64,000 nucleotides of DNA from Psychrobacter sp. TAE2020 (GCF_018919485.1 NZ_JAHLMU010000001.1:2692048-2756047), one strand, 5' to 3'. Numbered from the stretch's first letter, positions 48,932 through 58,085 are shown. Numbers and translations are program-made. The notes: generated by a model not told the origin, from the sequence alone.

Positions 48932-48958
48932 TAACCGCTTCAGATACTGAAGCGGTTA
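48932..48958. terminator. Stem-loop between convergent genes
   Basis: TAACCGCTTCAG (48932-48943) pairs perfectly with CTGAAGCGGTTA (48947-48958) around ATA. It lies between the rightward diguanylate cyclase gene and leftward truD. No T-run follows on either strand, so it is a weak terminator or a barrier to antisense reading. Confidence 0.6.
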
Positions 48959-48994
48959 GTGAAACATTACCTAAGCTTCTATGTAAGCTGTGGC

Positions 48995-50281
48995 CTAAGT
49001 TGTCTTTAAAGCTTGAGTCAAGCTGGCCAATACACTAGTAGCAAAGCTACCCGTAGTCAGACTAAAACGCAATACTAGCGACTGCTCGTCTAGCCACTGC
49101 CATGACAAGGTCTCTACCGGCAACCTTAATGCTCGTCGTTGTGCTTTTATCTCACGTTGCTCTAGACCTGTAGCCAGCATAGTCAATAAGGCGCTCTGCC
49201 GTACTACCTGCGTTTCTAGCTGGGCCGCTGGGCCTGATACTTTAGCGTTATCTATACCCCACATTACCGCGGTCGGATGAATATCTCCGATGTCAAGACG
49301 TGCTTGTAAAGTATCGTCCAATTGCTCACTACTAAAGATCGACCCTGAGCCGTCAAGATTAAATACCTCTCCTGCCAGCCCCGTGTTCCAGCTGCCATTA
49401 ACCACTCGTGCGCTTAAAATGTCATTAAAAATAACACTACGAGCTGCAGATAGTGCCATAGTATGTTGCTCGCGTGGCACACGTTTACGTTCACTCTTTT
49501 TGCCGCTGGGTTTATCTTTTTCAATAGGCTGAGCAAACAGTCTGAGCGCCTCTCTGATATTACTGGCATGACGACCGAAGCGCTGTGGACCAAAATAGTT
49601 GGGCACTCCAGTGTTCATTATAGTTTGCAATTGCTGCTCGACAAGCGCATGGTTAGCAGTGACTTGTAGATTATTGGTGAACTCTATATCACGCAAAGTA
49701 ATAACAAATTCATTAGCACGATGGGCGCCACGGTTGAGTTTTTTATTATGCCAATGTTGGTCAATAATTTCTACCGTTTCATTATCCCCTAAGTCGATTG
49801 GGGCAAAATCGGTTTCTGGTAACTGCTTTTTGGGAATGCGTAAGCTGAACCATTGTGTCGTTAGGGCATGTCGATCCTTTAGTCCTGAATAGCCGACATC
49901 GCGTAAGGGGATGTCGGCCCACTCAGCTAGTAGTTTGGCAATATAGGCGGTATTCATGCCTGATTTTTTTATATGTAGCCACAAGTGCTCGCCTTCATTG
50001 CTAAAGTTTACAGCCATTATTTCATTGACTGTAAAGTCTTCATTAGATGACTTATAGTATGCTTGTTTAATAGGTGGCAACGTTGGTTGCGCTAGTAGCG
50101 CCGTATCTACCAATGCCGCAACCTCTAAACTTGAGCTGTCGAAGTTTGCAATGGCTAAGCTTAAGTCATTTGGGCTTAGGTCAGTTGAGCTTAAGCGGTC
50201 AAAGTGTTGTGAATCAGAAGTCTGATTACTAGCCATAACAGTAGATATAGGCTCAGTAATATTAGGGTCTTGAGAAGCCAT
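48995..50281 (-). CDS. truD: tRNA pseudouridine(13) synthase TruD
   Basis: TruD makes pseudouridine 13 in tRNA-Glu. The motif DVGYSGLKDRHALTTQWFS carries the catalytic aspartate, preceded by FTVNEIMAVNFSNEGEHLWL and followed by GVPNYFGPQRFGRHASN. From the ATG at 50279-50281 the product is 428 residues, longer than the 349 of E. coli TruD. About 70 residues before the conserved core are low-complexity and Ser/Asp-rich, so an internal start is possible. An upstream TTG at 50329 also opens the frame. Confidence 0.94.
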   Translation of the reverse strand: MASQDPNITEPISTVMASNQTSDSQHFDRLSSTDLSPNDLSLAIANFDSSSLEVAALVDTALLAQPTLPPIKQAYYKSSNEDFTVNEIMAVNFSNEGEHLWLHIKKSGMNTAYIAKLLAEWADIPLRDVGYSGLKDRHALTTQWFSLRIPKKQLPETDFAPIDLGDNETVEIIDQHWHNKKLNRGAHRANEFVITLRDIEFTNNLQVTANHALVEQQLQTIMNTGVPNYFGPQRFGRHASNIREALRLFAQPIEKDKPSGKKSERKRVPREQHTMALSAARSVIFNDILSARVVNGSWNTGLAGEVFNLDGSGSIFSSEQLDDTLQARLDIGDIHPTAVMWGIDNAKVSGPAAQLETQVVRQSALLTMLATGLEQREIKAQRRALRLPVETLSWQWLDEQSLVLRFSLTTGSFATSVLASLTQALKTT

Positions 50282-50608
50282 AAAATAATCGTCTATGATT
50301 GTGGTTAAGGGCAAAGCAGCTATAAGCAAATAAAAGGCTTAAAAAGCAGATTTTCTATAGCGGAACTAAGTAGTTGAATGCAGAAGTTACGTTTTGCAAC
50401 GTGGCAGACATACAAATATACATCGAATGCTAAGAGGTCTTGTTACTATCAATGAATAACATACTATCAATACATAACATAATATTTAATAAGTTGCTGC
50501 TGAGTAAAATATTTATTTTACAGTAAGGCTAGTCGATATTTTACCATCTAATCAATAGCAATCAATCATAACTCATCAGGTAGCAATCGCCACCGTTAAG
50601 GATAACTT
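50282..50608. other. Divergent intergenic region between truD and the Rieske/FAD gene
   Basis: About 327 bp. It contains an 18-bp imperfect tandem duplication (ACTATCAATGAATAACAT at 50445-50462, then 50463-50480 with two changes). Promoters for both divergent genes must lie here. Nothing else seen. Confidence 0.55.
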
Positions 50609-52216
50609 ATGTCTCAGGCCACTATTACAACAGTCACTATTAATAAAGCCGATATTGAAGATGGCGGTATGAAGTCATATAAGCAAGCGGATAATAGTAT
50701 CATTTTAATCACCCGCGATGACACTACCTTTCATGCGTTCGATGGCAAGTGTCCGCATGCTGGTGCAGATTTAGGCACAGGTCTACGTTGTGGCAATCGG
50801 GTAATCTGCCCTTGGCATCATGCCACTTTTGATAGTAGTGACGGCACCTTGTTAGAGCCAGTAGCTACTGAGGGGCTCACCCAATATCAGTTGACTGATG
50901 ATGGTGATAATCTAATCGTTAACACTGCCGCCAAAATAGATAAGACTATTAAAAACGATCAGCTCAGTGGCACGCATACGCTTATCATTGGTGGCGGGGC
51001 AGCAGGCTTTATGACCGCTCATCAATTACGTAATACAGGTTATGGTGGCAAAATCACCCTACTAAGCAAAGATGACAAAGCGCCGTATAATCGTCCATTA
51101 CTGTCTAAAGCCTTTTTAGCCGGTAACCTGCCTGAGGAAAAACTGCTGCTTGGCGGTAGTGATTGGGCGGAGAAAAACAATATAGAACTACGCTTAAAGC
51201 AAACAGTTAGTGAAGTTATCGCTAATGAGCGCACGGTTATTATTAAAGATGAGCATGATGCTGAACATAATGTAACGGCTGATTTCTTAGTAGTAGCAAC
51301 GGGTGCTAAGCCTATCGTTCCTCCTATTACAGGCGCCCAGTTAGAAGGAGTCTATACTTTACGCAGCATGGATGATGCCAAAATTATCAAAGCGGCTAGT
51401 CAAGATCAACACGTAGTGATCGTTGGTACTGGCTTTATCGGTATGGAAGTAGCCGCAGCGTTGTCGCAAGCGGGCAATACGGCGTCTATTACAGTTATTG
51501 GTCAGAGCATGCGAGTAATGGAGACTATCATCTCCGAAACGGTGAGCAACGCTTTAATTAAACTGCATGAAGACAATGGCATTAACTTCGTACTGGATGC
51601 TACAGTTAATGAAATCAATGGCAACGGTCAGCAGGTTAGAGGCGTTACTCTGGCAAATGGCACTAAGTTAGACGCAGATATTATAATTTTAGGTACGGGT
51701 GTATCGCCGCTTACCGACTTGCTTAAAGAGGTTAATGACCCCGACGGTGTGCAAGTCGATAGTCATTTGCAGCTGCGTGATGGTGTCTATGCACTAGGCG
51801 ATATTGCCAAGGCATCTGGACAAATGGGACGTATGCGTATTGAGCATTGGCGGGTAGCATTGCAACATGGCTTAGTTACGGCGGCGGCTATCTTAGGAGA
51901 CGATACTGTGCCTTCTTTAGATGAGCGAATTCCTTTCTTTTGGACTATGCAGTATGGAAAAAGCTTACGCTATAGTGGTCATGCAGCTACCCCTGACCAT
52001 AATATATTGCTGGGTTCTCCTGATACGCTCAACTATATCGAATATTATTTTGATGATAAAGGCGAAGATACTCGTGCCAGCGCTGCTAGTACTTTAGGTC
52101 GTGATAAAGAGTTAGTGGCTTTTAGTGAGCTATTACGCCGTGGTCATGCGCCAACACGAGCACAGATTAATGCCGGCTTTAATCTTGTTGAGCAAGCGCA
52201 TGCTTTATCACGTTAG
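50609..52216 (+). CDS. Rieske-domain FAD/NAD(P)-dependent oxidoreductase
   Basis: 535 residues. A Rieske [2Fe-2S] domain at the N-terminus has CPHAGADLGTGLRC...CPWHHATFD (two Cys-x-His/Cys-x-x-His pairs). A ferredoxin-reductase-type flavoprotein follows, with FAD motif LIIGGGAAGFMTAHQLRNTG near residue 125 and NAD(P) motif VIVGTGFIGMEVAAALSQAG near 270, ending in GVYALGDIAKASG. This is the architecture of AIF3-like reductases. The electron acceptor is not clear from the neighbours. AAGGATAAC precedes the ATG. Confidence 0.92.
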   Translation: MSQATITTVTINKADIEDGGMKSYKQADNSIILITRDDTTFHAFDGKCPHAGADLGTGLRCGNRVICPWHHATFDSSDGTLLEPVATEGLTQYQLTDDGDNLIVNTAAKIDKTIKNDQLSGTHTLIIGGGAAGFMTAHQLRNTGYGGKITLLSKDDKAPYNRPLLSKAFLAGNLPEEKLLLGGSDWAEKNNIELRLKQTVSEVIANERTVIIKDEHDAEHNVTADFLVVATGAKPIVPPITGAQLEGVYTLRSMDDAKIIKAASQDQHVVIVGTGFIGMEVAAALSQAGNTASITVIGQSMRVMETIISETVSNALIKLHEDNGINFVLDATVNEINGNGQQVRGVTLANGTKLDADIIILGTGVSPLTDLLKEVNDPDGVQVDSHLQLRDGVYALGDIAKASGQMGRMRIEHWRVALQHGLVTAAAILGDDTVPSLDERIPFFWTMQYGKSLRYSGHAATPDHNILLGSPDTLNYIEYYFDDKGEDTRASAASTLGRDKELVAFSELLRRGHAPTRAQINAGFNLVEQAHALSR

Positions 52217-52286
52217 TGCTAAGCGTTTAAGTGCTAAGTAACAGTAAGTATTAGCACTTATTTAGCACTTATAAAGTTACTATAAA

Positions 52287-52316
52287 GGCTGCCATTCTAC
52301 TCTGGCAGTCTTTTTT
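52287..52316 (+). terminator. Rho-independent terminator of the Rieske/FAD gene
   Basis: GGCTGCCA (52287-52294) pairs with TGGCAGTC (52303-52310, one G-U) and is followed by TTTTTT. It lies between the Rieske/FAD gene and the GNAT gene. Confidence 0.88.
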
Positions 52317-52347
52317 ACCATTTATCTATAAAAAGTGTGACCGTCAT

Positions 52348-52956
52348 ATGAATAAAGACACCGTGTTTTTACGCCAAGCGCAGTCAAAAGACCTTAACGC
52401 TCTTAAGCAGCTACTGGACCGTTGTTATCGGCAGGCAGAAGGGTGGACTAATGAGGCAGATTTAGTCGCTGGTGTTCGCACTACTAAGGCTGAGCTCGCC
52501 GCGGTCATTGCTGACCCTAAGCACTATATTTTCGTCTACCCAAAAACCAATACTGGTGATCGAGAGGGGCAAGAGACTGGCGAGCTGCTAGGCTGTATTG
52601 CTGTCGATATTAATAGCAACGTACCGTCTGGCAATAATGCCTATATTGGTATGTTTGCTGTCCATCCTGAGCTGCAAGGTGAGGGAATTGGCAACGTGAT
52701 ACTAAAAGCAGCAGAGACTTTTGCTAGTCGGCACTTACAAGGTAATAAGCGTCAGTCAGCCGCGCAGCCTAGCCGTTTGACTATGAGTATATTGAGTCAT
52801 CGCCCTGAATTATTGGCTTACTATGAGCGCCGTGGCTACAAGCTTACAGGGGTCTCTATGCCGTTTCCAGAAGACGGCAATAATGGCGAGCCAAAGCGCA
52901 AAGATTTACAGCTATTAGAATTAGAAAAGCTAAGTCTTCCTTTAGCAGAGCTTTGA
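52348..52956 (+). CDS. GNAT-family N-acetyltransferase
   Basis: 202 residues with the GNAT fold: N-terminal VFLRQAQSKDLNALKQLLDRCYRQAEGW, acetyl-CoA-binding AVHPELQGEGIGNVILKAAE (pattern Q-x-x-G-x-G), and a C-terminal SRLTMSILSHRPELLAYYERRGYKL. Substrate unknown. It starts 32 bp after the preceding terminator and has no obvious co-transcribed partner. Confidence 0.9.
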   Translation: MNKDTVFLRQAQSKDLNALKQLLDRCYRQAEGWTNEADLVAGVRTTKAELAAVIADPKHYIFVYPKTNTGDREGQETGELLGCIAVDINSNVPSGNNAYIGMFAVHPELQGEGIGNVILKAAETFASRHLQGNKRQSAAQPSRLTMSILSHRPELLAYYERRGYKLTGVSMPFPEDGNNGEPKRKDLQLLELEKLSLPLAEL

Positions 52957-53180
52957 TTACATAGGGTTTTTTCCTAGGTTTTTAGCTCTAATTAGCACTA
53001 GTAATCAATAGTGCTGATTAGTTTCGGCAACCAATCTCACTAATGCTAATCAGGGCTAGACGCATCAGTTGGTTTACTAGAGGCAGTAAATCCTAACTGA
53101 CAAGCACCTTATATTAGGAATTTTTATTATTACAAAAGTAAAATAAGTTTATTTATAGGCTATTGCAGAAGAGAAGAATA

Positions 53181-55097
53181 ATGAAAATACTACAACCTAT
53201 CACTATTGGCGGTGTGACTTTTAAAAATCGTTTGATGTTACCACCACTTACTACTGGTTATGAAGCTAAGGATGGGAGCATCAGCTCACAAAGCTATGCT
53301 TTTTATACTCGTCTTGCCAAAGGGGGCGTAGGGTATATTGTGCTAGGCGACGTTGCGCCCATTCGTAGCTTTGCGCCTACGCCAAAACTGTTTGATGATA
53401 GTCAAATTGACAGTTTCCGTCGGCTTGCTGATAGTGTTCATAGCTATGGCGCCAAAGTTGGGGTGCAGATATTTCATCCAGAATACGATGTCGATGCCAT
53501 CAATGAGATGTTTGCTAATGGCCAGCGAAACGAAGTACGTGAGCGGTTGCATTATGACATGGAGCACTTCGTTAATGAGGTAAGTGAAACTACTTTAATG
53601 GCGATCATCGATAAGATGTGTGCTTGTGCGCTGCGGGCGCAACAGGCTGGTATTGACGTCATTCAAGTCCATGGCGATAGGCTAGTAGGAGTGTTATGTA
53701 GCACCAAAATGAATACCCGAACCGATAAGTTTGGTGGCTCGCTAAAAAACCGCACCCGTTTTGCCTTGTTACTAGTTCACGCCTTAAAACAGGCTGTGCC
53801 GAATATGATCATTGATTATAAGTTATCAGTGGTCACTCCTGTGCGCGGCAAAGGTGGCGTTGATGAAGTCGATGCCCCGCAGTTCGCAAAATGGCTTGAG
53901 GATGCAGGCGTGAATATGTTGCACGTAGGTCAGGCTAACCATACCGTCAACTTGGCAGATACTATACCGCCAATGGGTGTGCAGCCTTATGGCTTCTTTG
54001 CAGATATCGCTGGGGCCGTTAGACAAGCTGTTTCTATCCCTGTGAGTACTTCAGGACGCATCATTGATCCTGACATGGCTGAAACTATGCTGCAAACTGG
54101 TAAAGCCGATATGATTGGCATTGGCCGAGCGCTACTGGCTGACCCTGAATGGCCAAATAAGGCCGCCTTAGGTCAGCAAAAAGATATTGTGCGTTGTATC
54201 AGCTGCAATTTCTGCGTTGACTCTATTATGAACAGATCTTTTGTTATCTGTACTGTCAATCCAGAGAATGGCTTTGAAGAGAGTAGAGTTATTACTGCGG
54301 CAAAGGTCAAGAAAAATATAGTAGTGATTGGCGGCGGGCCTGCTGGACTTGAAGCGGCACGGGTCGCCGCTAATAAAGGCCATAGCGTGACACTGTTTGA
54401 ACAACAAGCGCAGTTGGGTGGGCAATTAAATATCGCTGATGTGCCACCACGTAAAGCAGAACTACATCGGGCTACAGAAGACTTAATACAGGCAGTACAC
54501 AGAGAAGGGGTGGCGTTGCGTTTAGGCGAAACGGCGACTACTCAAAGTATAATGGCCCTAAAGCCTGATGCGGTGATAGTAGCGGTAGGGGCGATTAGCT
54601 TTATGCCGCCAATTGCCGGTATAGAGGGCCCTAATATTTATGACTCTTGGAAAGTATTGGCCGGTGAGCAACTAGTATCTGGTCGAGTGACCATAGTTGG
54701 TGGCGGAGTAGTCGGCTGTGAGACTGCTGAATATCTAGCTGAACGGGGTTGCCAAGTAACGATAGTAGAGATAGCGGATAAAATTACTGATCATATAAGT
54801 GAGACCATTCTACCCTCTATGCTTGCGAACTATGAGCAGTATGGGGTGAAAATATATACTAGCCATAGAGTAATGGATATTGCTGCAGATGAGATACGCT
54901 GTGAAGATCATTATGGTAATAATGTCTACATTGCTCACGACTACGTAGTAATCGCTAGTGGCGCGCGTCCGGTTTTATTTGATGCAGAGGCGTTAATCGC
55001 TGCGGGGATAGAGGTAGTAAAGGTGGGAGATTGTTGTACAGTAGCTGACATCTCGTATGCTACAAAAACGGCTTATGATGCGGCTAATGCGCTTTAG
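53181..55097 (+). CDS. FMN/FAD/Fe-S old-yellow-enzyme-type reductase (2,4-dienoyl-CoA reductase family)
   Basis: 638 residues from the ATG at 53181 (GAGAAGAATA before it; a TTG 18 bp earlier also opens the frame). TIM-barrel OYE domain (LQPITIGGVTFKNRLMLPPL, VHGDRLVGVLCSTKMNTRTDKFGGSLKNRTRF, GRALLADPEW), a four-cysteine cluster RCISCNFCVDSIM...ICTVNP with spacing C-x2-C-x2-C-x11-C, then FAD (VVIGGGPAGLEAARVAA) and NAD(P) (TIVGGGVVGCETAEYL) domains. It is the fused layout of 2,4-dienoyl-CoA and enoate reductases. The HGDRLVG motif in place of HGAHGYL suggests a substrate other than dienoyl-CoA. Confidence 0.9.
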   Translation: MKILQPITIGGVTFKNRLMLPPLTTGYEAKDGSISSQSYAFYTRLAKGGVGYIVLGDVAPIRSFAPTPKLFDDSQIDSFRRLADSVHSYGAKVGVQIFHPEYDVDAINEMFANGQRNEVRERLHYDMEHFVNEVSETTLMAIIDKMCACALRAQQAGIDVIQVHGDRLVGVLCSTKMNTRTDKFGGSLKNRTRFALLLVHALKQAVPNMIIDYKLSVVTPVRGKGGVDEVDAPQFAKWLEDAGVNMLHVGQANHTVNLADTIPPMGVQPYGFFADIAGAVRQAVSIPVSTSGRIIDPDMAETMLQTGKADMIGIGRALLADPEWPNKAALGQQKDIVRCISCNFCVDSIMNRSFVICTVNPENGFEESRVITAAKVKKNIVVIGGGPAGLEAARVAANKGHSVTLFEQQAQLGGQLNIADVPPRKAELHRATEDLIQAVHREGVALRLGETATTQSIMALKPDAVIVAVGAISFMPPIAGIEGPNIYDSWKVLAGEQLVSGRVTIVGGGVVGCETAEYLAERGCQVTIVEIADKITDHISETILPSMLANYEQYGVKIYTSHRVMDIAADEIRCEDHYGNNVYIAHDYVVIASGARPVLFDAEALIAAGIEVVKVGDCCTVADISYATKTAYDAANAL

Positions 55098-55223
55098 GAT
55101 TATCTTTAAACCCAAAGCAATAGGGCTTAAAATCTTGAGTTCAGCGCCTTTAATTATCCCGTTCTACCAGCTTTTGAGAGTGCACACCTTAGTCGAAGCA
55201 AAGCATTCTAAACTTAATGTCAG

Positions 55224-55436
55224 CTAGCCCCAAAAATGCTTAAAAGTCATAAATAGCCCAATACTTATTAGTAAGAATGCCACAATAAGTAAGCGCTTAA
55301 ACCAAGTAAAAGCTGGTAAGCGCGTGGCATTATCATCGGACATCAGGTAAGCAAATAAGCACATTAGACTGCCTACTAAAGTCATAATACCCAAGCCAAT
55401 AGGAAGAATAAATAAATATACTTGCCACACAGTCAT
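55224..55436 (-). CDS. Small two-span membrane protein
   Basis: 70 residues, two hydrophobic segments (about 5-30 and 47-64) joined by a short acidic loop (MSDDNATRLPAFTW). ATG at 55434-55436. No recognised family. It is flanked by convergent and divergent genes and stands alone. Confidence 0.6.
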   Translation of the reverse strand: MTVWQVYLFILPIGLGIMTLVGSLMCLFAYLMSDDNATRLPAFTWFKRLLIVAFLLISIGLFMTFKHFWG

Positions 55437-55638
55437 CTCGCAACGAATTTTATTATGATCATCATAGCAGTATCGTAATTATACTGTTAGCTTTAGTGGT
55501 TATTTTTCCTTGATAATAGCTGTAAAGAAATATTAATAAATGTTGCTGATTTTTAATAGCTAATTAGGTATAGTTTAAATATTGTTTAAGATGGCCTAAA
55601 GGTCTATAAAATTTTGCTTATTAATCGTTGAGGTAGTC

Positions 55639-56007
55639 ATGAATAATCTAATAAAGCTAGGCGCTGTATTGCTGCTGACCCCGATACTTATCGCTTGCTC
55701 TAATAAGCCTTCTGAAAGCGACGTGGTAGAACTTATTCAAACTCAGTATGATAAAGCTAATAGCATGATGAATGATGCGATGGCACAAGCCGGTGATGAC
55801 GAGACGGCAAAAGCTATGAGTGGCATGATGGAAGGGATGATACCGACCCTCGAAAAGGTAGAAAATGTGAGCTGTGACAATACCGATGGTGACAATGCTT
55901 ATTTGTGCACTGCTGACGTTACCCAAACTATCGGCGGTACTAGCCGTACTGATAGTGGCGTGTTTAAGGTCAATGATGTCAACGGCACTTGGGTACTAAC
56001 CCAATAG
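55639..56007 (+). CDS. Small lipoprotein, paralogue of the 57350 gene
   Basis: 122 residues. Signal and lipobox MNNLIKLGAVLLLTPILIAC give Cys20 as the lipidated residue. The mature part has two cysteines (VSCDN, YLCTAD) and ends DVTQTIGGTSRTDSGVFKVNDVNGTWVLTQ. The protein encoded at 57350-57718 has the same length and layout, and ends with a matching pattern (DITQTMNGHTSINQGNFKV...WLLDL). Probably attached to a membrane. Function unknown. Confidence 0.8.
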   Translation: MNNLIKLGAVLLLTPILIACSNKPSESDVVELIQTQYDKANSMMNDAMAQAGDDETAKAMSGMMEGMIPTLEKVENVSCDNTDGDNAYLCTADVTQTIGGTSRTDSGVFKVNDVNGTWVLTQ

Positions 56008-56040
56008 CAATCGAAATAGCTGGCAGGACGATGATAATGG

Positions 56041-56071
56041 AAAAAGGCTGCTAAAGTGCTAGCCTTTTTTT
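56041..56071 (+). terminator. Rho-independent terminator of the first lipoprotein gene
   Basis: AAAAAGGCT (56041-56049) pairs with AGCCTTTTT (56061-56069) around an 11-base loop and continues in T. It lies 34 bp after the stop codon. Confidence 0.88.
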
Positions 56072-56209
56072 GTGCTTAACGATTAATACCAATGTTTAGG
56101 GCTTAACACCAATGTTTAATACTTAGTCAATGAGCTATTTTATGCTACCTTATTGATTATGCAGTGATAACTATTTTGCTAGTAGCGGCTAGCCAATAAG
56201 GAGTAGGTT

Positions 56210-57310
56210 ATGTCTAAGGTTAAAACATTCAATGCCTTGCCTAAAGTCCTATCTAATCAAATCTTTCGAGCGGCTATAACGCTTCTGGCTTTGCCTATTC
56301 TCTCCTTGCCATACTCAGCTTTAGCTCAGGCGTCAAACCAGTCAAAGCAATACCAGATTGAAGATTTCTCTGACGACTACTACGCCACCATTAAAGACTA
56401 TACTGATAAACAATTTAGTGAATTAAACTATATTATCGAAATCACAGACGCTAAAACTAAAAAAACTCTAATAGCTCAGCCTTCTAGTCTTGCTATGGAT
56501 TATGAACTACAGGACAGTGCATCATTGCAGCTGGGCGGAAAACTCAGTACGAATATTGTCAATATTCCCTACGGCGACAGTAGCGTGCTGATCTATGATG
56601 ACTTTAATTTTGATAATAAAAACGACTTAGCCCTAAAGGATGGTCGCTACGGCTGTTATGGCGGTCCTTCTTATCAGGTCTATCTAAAAAAAGACAATAG
56701 CTTCGTGTATAGTGAAGAATTCACTGAGCTGGCGCAGGGTAACTGTGGATTTTTTGATATCGATTATGATAGGCAGACTTTAAGTACTATGACCAAGAGT
56801 GGCGCATCATGGCATAAGTATTCAACTTATAAAGTGATTAATAATAAACCCGTTACCATACGCATTGTGGAGGAAGAATACCAAGCAAAAGGTTTGCTTT
56901 TTATTACTGAAAGCACAAGAGTTAATGGCAAAATGCGGGTAGATAACTATCAAGTTTTGCCTGTATATGATCCTAAAACAGACGGCAAATCGCCCTATAT
57001 CTATACGTTTCATTTAGATAACGAAAAAATAATGGTCTTGACTAGCTATTTTGTTGGGGACAGCGAGCAACTGTACTACGTGTTTGCTAATAAAGAGGGC
57101 AGAGTTGAGCTGTATTATGATGGACCGTTTATTTATGACACTAAGCAAAAGACTCTGAGCTTCACTAATAAACCCGTCCTCTATCAAGTTAATAAGCAGG
57201 GCATTACTGTAAAGTTACCTAACAGCAGCAAGTTATTAAAGTCACAACCGAAAAGCGTACAGGGAAGTCTCGATAGTCTGGCCCAGTATACTAATGTGAC
57301 CGTTAAATAA
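56210..57310 (+). CDS. Secreted XAC2610-like protein
   Basis: 366 residues with a Sec signal peptide (hydrophobic AAITLLALPILSLPYSALA, probable cleavage after ALA). A central stretch YDDFNFDNKNDLALKDGRYGCYGGPSYQVYLKKD has the calcium-binding-like DxNxDxxxD pattern and matches the XAC2610-related family. Cysteines in GCYGG and GNCGF may pair. The rest is beta-rich. It is flanked by two paralogous lipoprotein genes in the same direction. Function unknown. Confidence 0.78.
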   Translation: MSKVKTFNALPKVLSNQIFRAAITLLALPILSLPYSALAQASNQSKQYQIEDFSDDYYATIKDYTDKQFSELNYIIEITDAKTKKTLIAQPSSLAMDYELQDSASLQLGGKLSTNIVNIPYGDSSVLIYDDFNFDNKNDLALKDGRYGCYGGPSYQVYLKKDNSFVYSEEFTELAQGNCGFFDIDYDRQTLSTMTKSGASWHKYSTYKVINNKPVTIRIVEEEYQAKGLLFITESTRVNGKMRVDNYQVLPVYDPKTDGKSPYIYTFHLDNEKIMVLTSYFVGDSEQLYYVFANKEGRVELYYDGPFIYDTKQKTLSFTNKPVLYQVNKQGITVKLPNSSKLLKSQPKSVQGSLDSLAQYTNVTVK

Positions 57311-57349
57311 GGAAGTTAAAGTTGATGGTTACCTTAAATTGAGACGATT

Positions 57350-57718
57350 ATGAATAGCTTTAAAATCTTAGCCATTAGCACTGTATTGATAACATTCCTA
57401 ACGGCTTGCTCTGATGATCCTTCTAATCGCACGGTTAAAGGCTTACTTAAAAAGCACTATAAACAAACCGATACTATGGCTGATAAGACAACGACTTCAG
57501 CTGGTAATGAGCAAGATAACGAGTCTTTTAACAGCGTTATTGAAAAGGCAATGCCCATTCTTGATAGTGTAGACAATATCGATTGTGTAGCTACTGATAG
57601 CGTTGATGCTTATCTGTGTAGCGCTGATATTACCCAAACTATGAACGGTCATACTAGTATCAACCAGGGCAATTTCAAAGTTTATAAGGCAAATAATAAA
57701 TGGCTATTGGATCTGTAG
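57350..57718 (+). CDS. Small lipoprotein, paralogue of the 55639 gene
   Basis: 122 residues. Lipobox LTAC (Cys20 after MNSFKILAISTVLITFLTAC). It shares layout, spacing of the two later cysteines (IDCVA, YLCSAD) and the DITQTMNGHTSINQGNFKV end with the 122-residue protein at 55639-56007. About 40 bp after the XAC2610-like gene, so probably co-transcribed with it. Confidence 0.8.
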   Translation: MNSFKILAISTVLITFLTACSDDPSNRTVKGLLKKHYKQTDTMADKTTTSAGNEQDNESFNSVIEKAMPILDSVDNIDCVATDSVDAYLCSADITQTMNGHTSINQGNFKVYKANNKWLLDL

Positions 57719-57807
57719 ACCATGATCTGATAGGAGGGTTAGATTAGGGTTGTGGTTATCAATAGCTACAGTCAGGGCTAAAACGCTTTTTAAATCGGTA
57801 TTGCGAA

Positions 57808-57955
57808 AATATAATAGTTTATGGGTTGGACCAAGCTTGTGAGCCCTCCCCAAATTTCAAAAATATAATAGTTAATAAGTAGGCTGGGCGCAGCCTGTGA
57901 CCCCCAATAGTGATATTAGACAATGGAAACTTTTAACGGCTCCAATCTATAGGAA
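57808..57955. repeat. Two diverged REP-like units plus a remnant of a RAYT gene 3' end
   Basis: Two successive units of about 50 bp each begin AAAATATAATAGTT (near 57808 and 57860). The second contains a 30-bp palindromic element (57879-57908, starting GTAGGCTGGGCG and ending GACCCCCAAT) close to the copies at 61933 and 62540. The following 45 bp (to about 57955, including CCAATCTATAG) match the 3' end of the RAYT pseudogene at 61987 onward. So this is a degraded, non-autonomous copy of the same element. The 57719-58075 gap holds nothing else apart from the repeat at 58049. Confidence 0.75.
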
Positions 57956-58048
57956 GTAATAAGTTTTTAATTATCTGTTCGATAAATTAGATAACACAAG
58001 CTACGCCTCCAGCATCAAGCACAATTCTTGCGCCTGATGCATAACTGT

Positions 58049-58085
58049 TAACGCATAACCTCTAACGCATAACCTCTAACGCATA
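58049..58085. repeat. 14-bp tandem repeat overlapping the end of the glutathione reductase gene
   Basis: TAACGCATAACCTC occurs at 58049-58062 and 58063-58076, with a partial third copy to 58085. The stop codon of the reductase gene (58076-58078) lies at the junction to the third copy, so the duplication copied the gene's last bases downstream. Confidence 0.9.
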
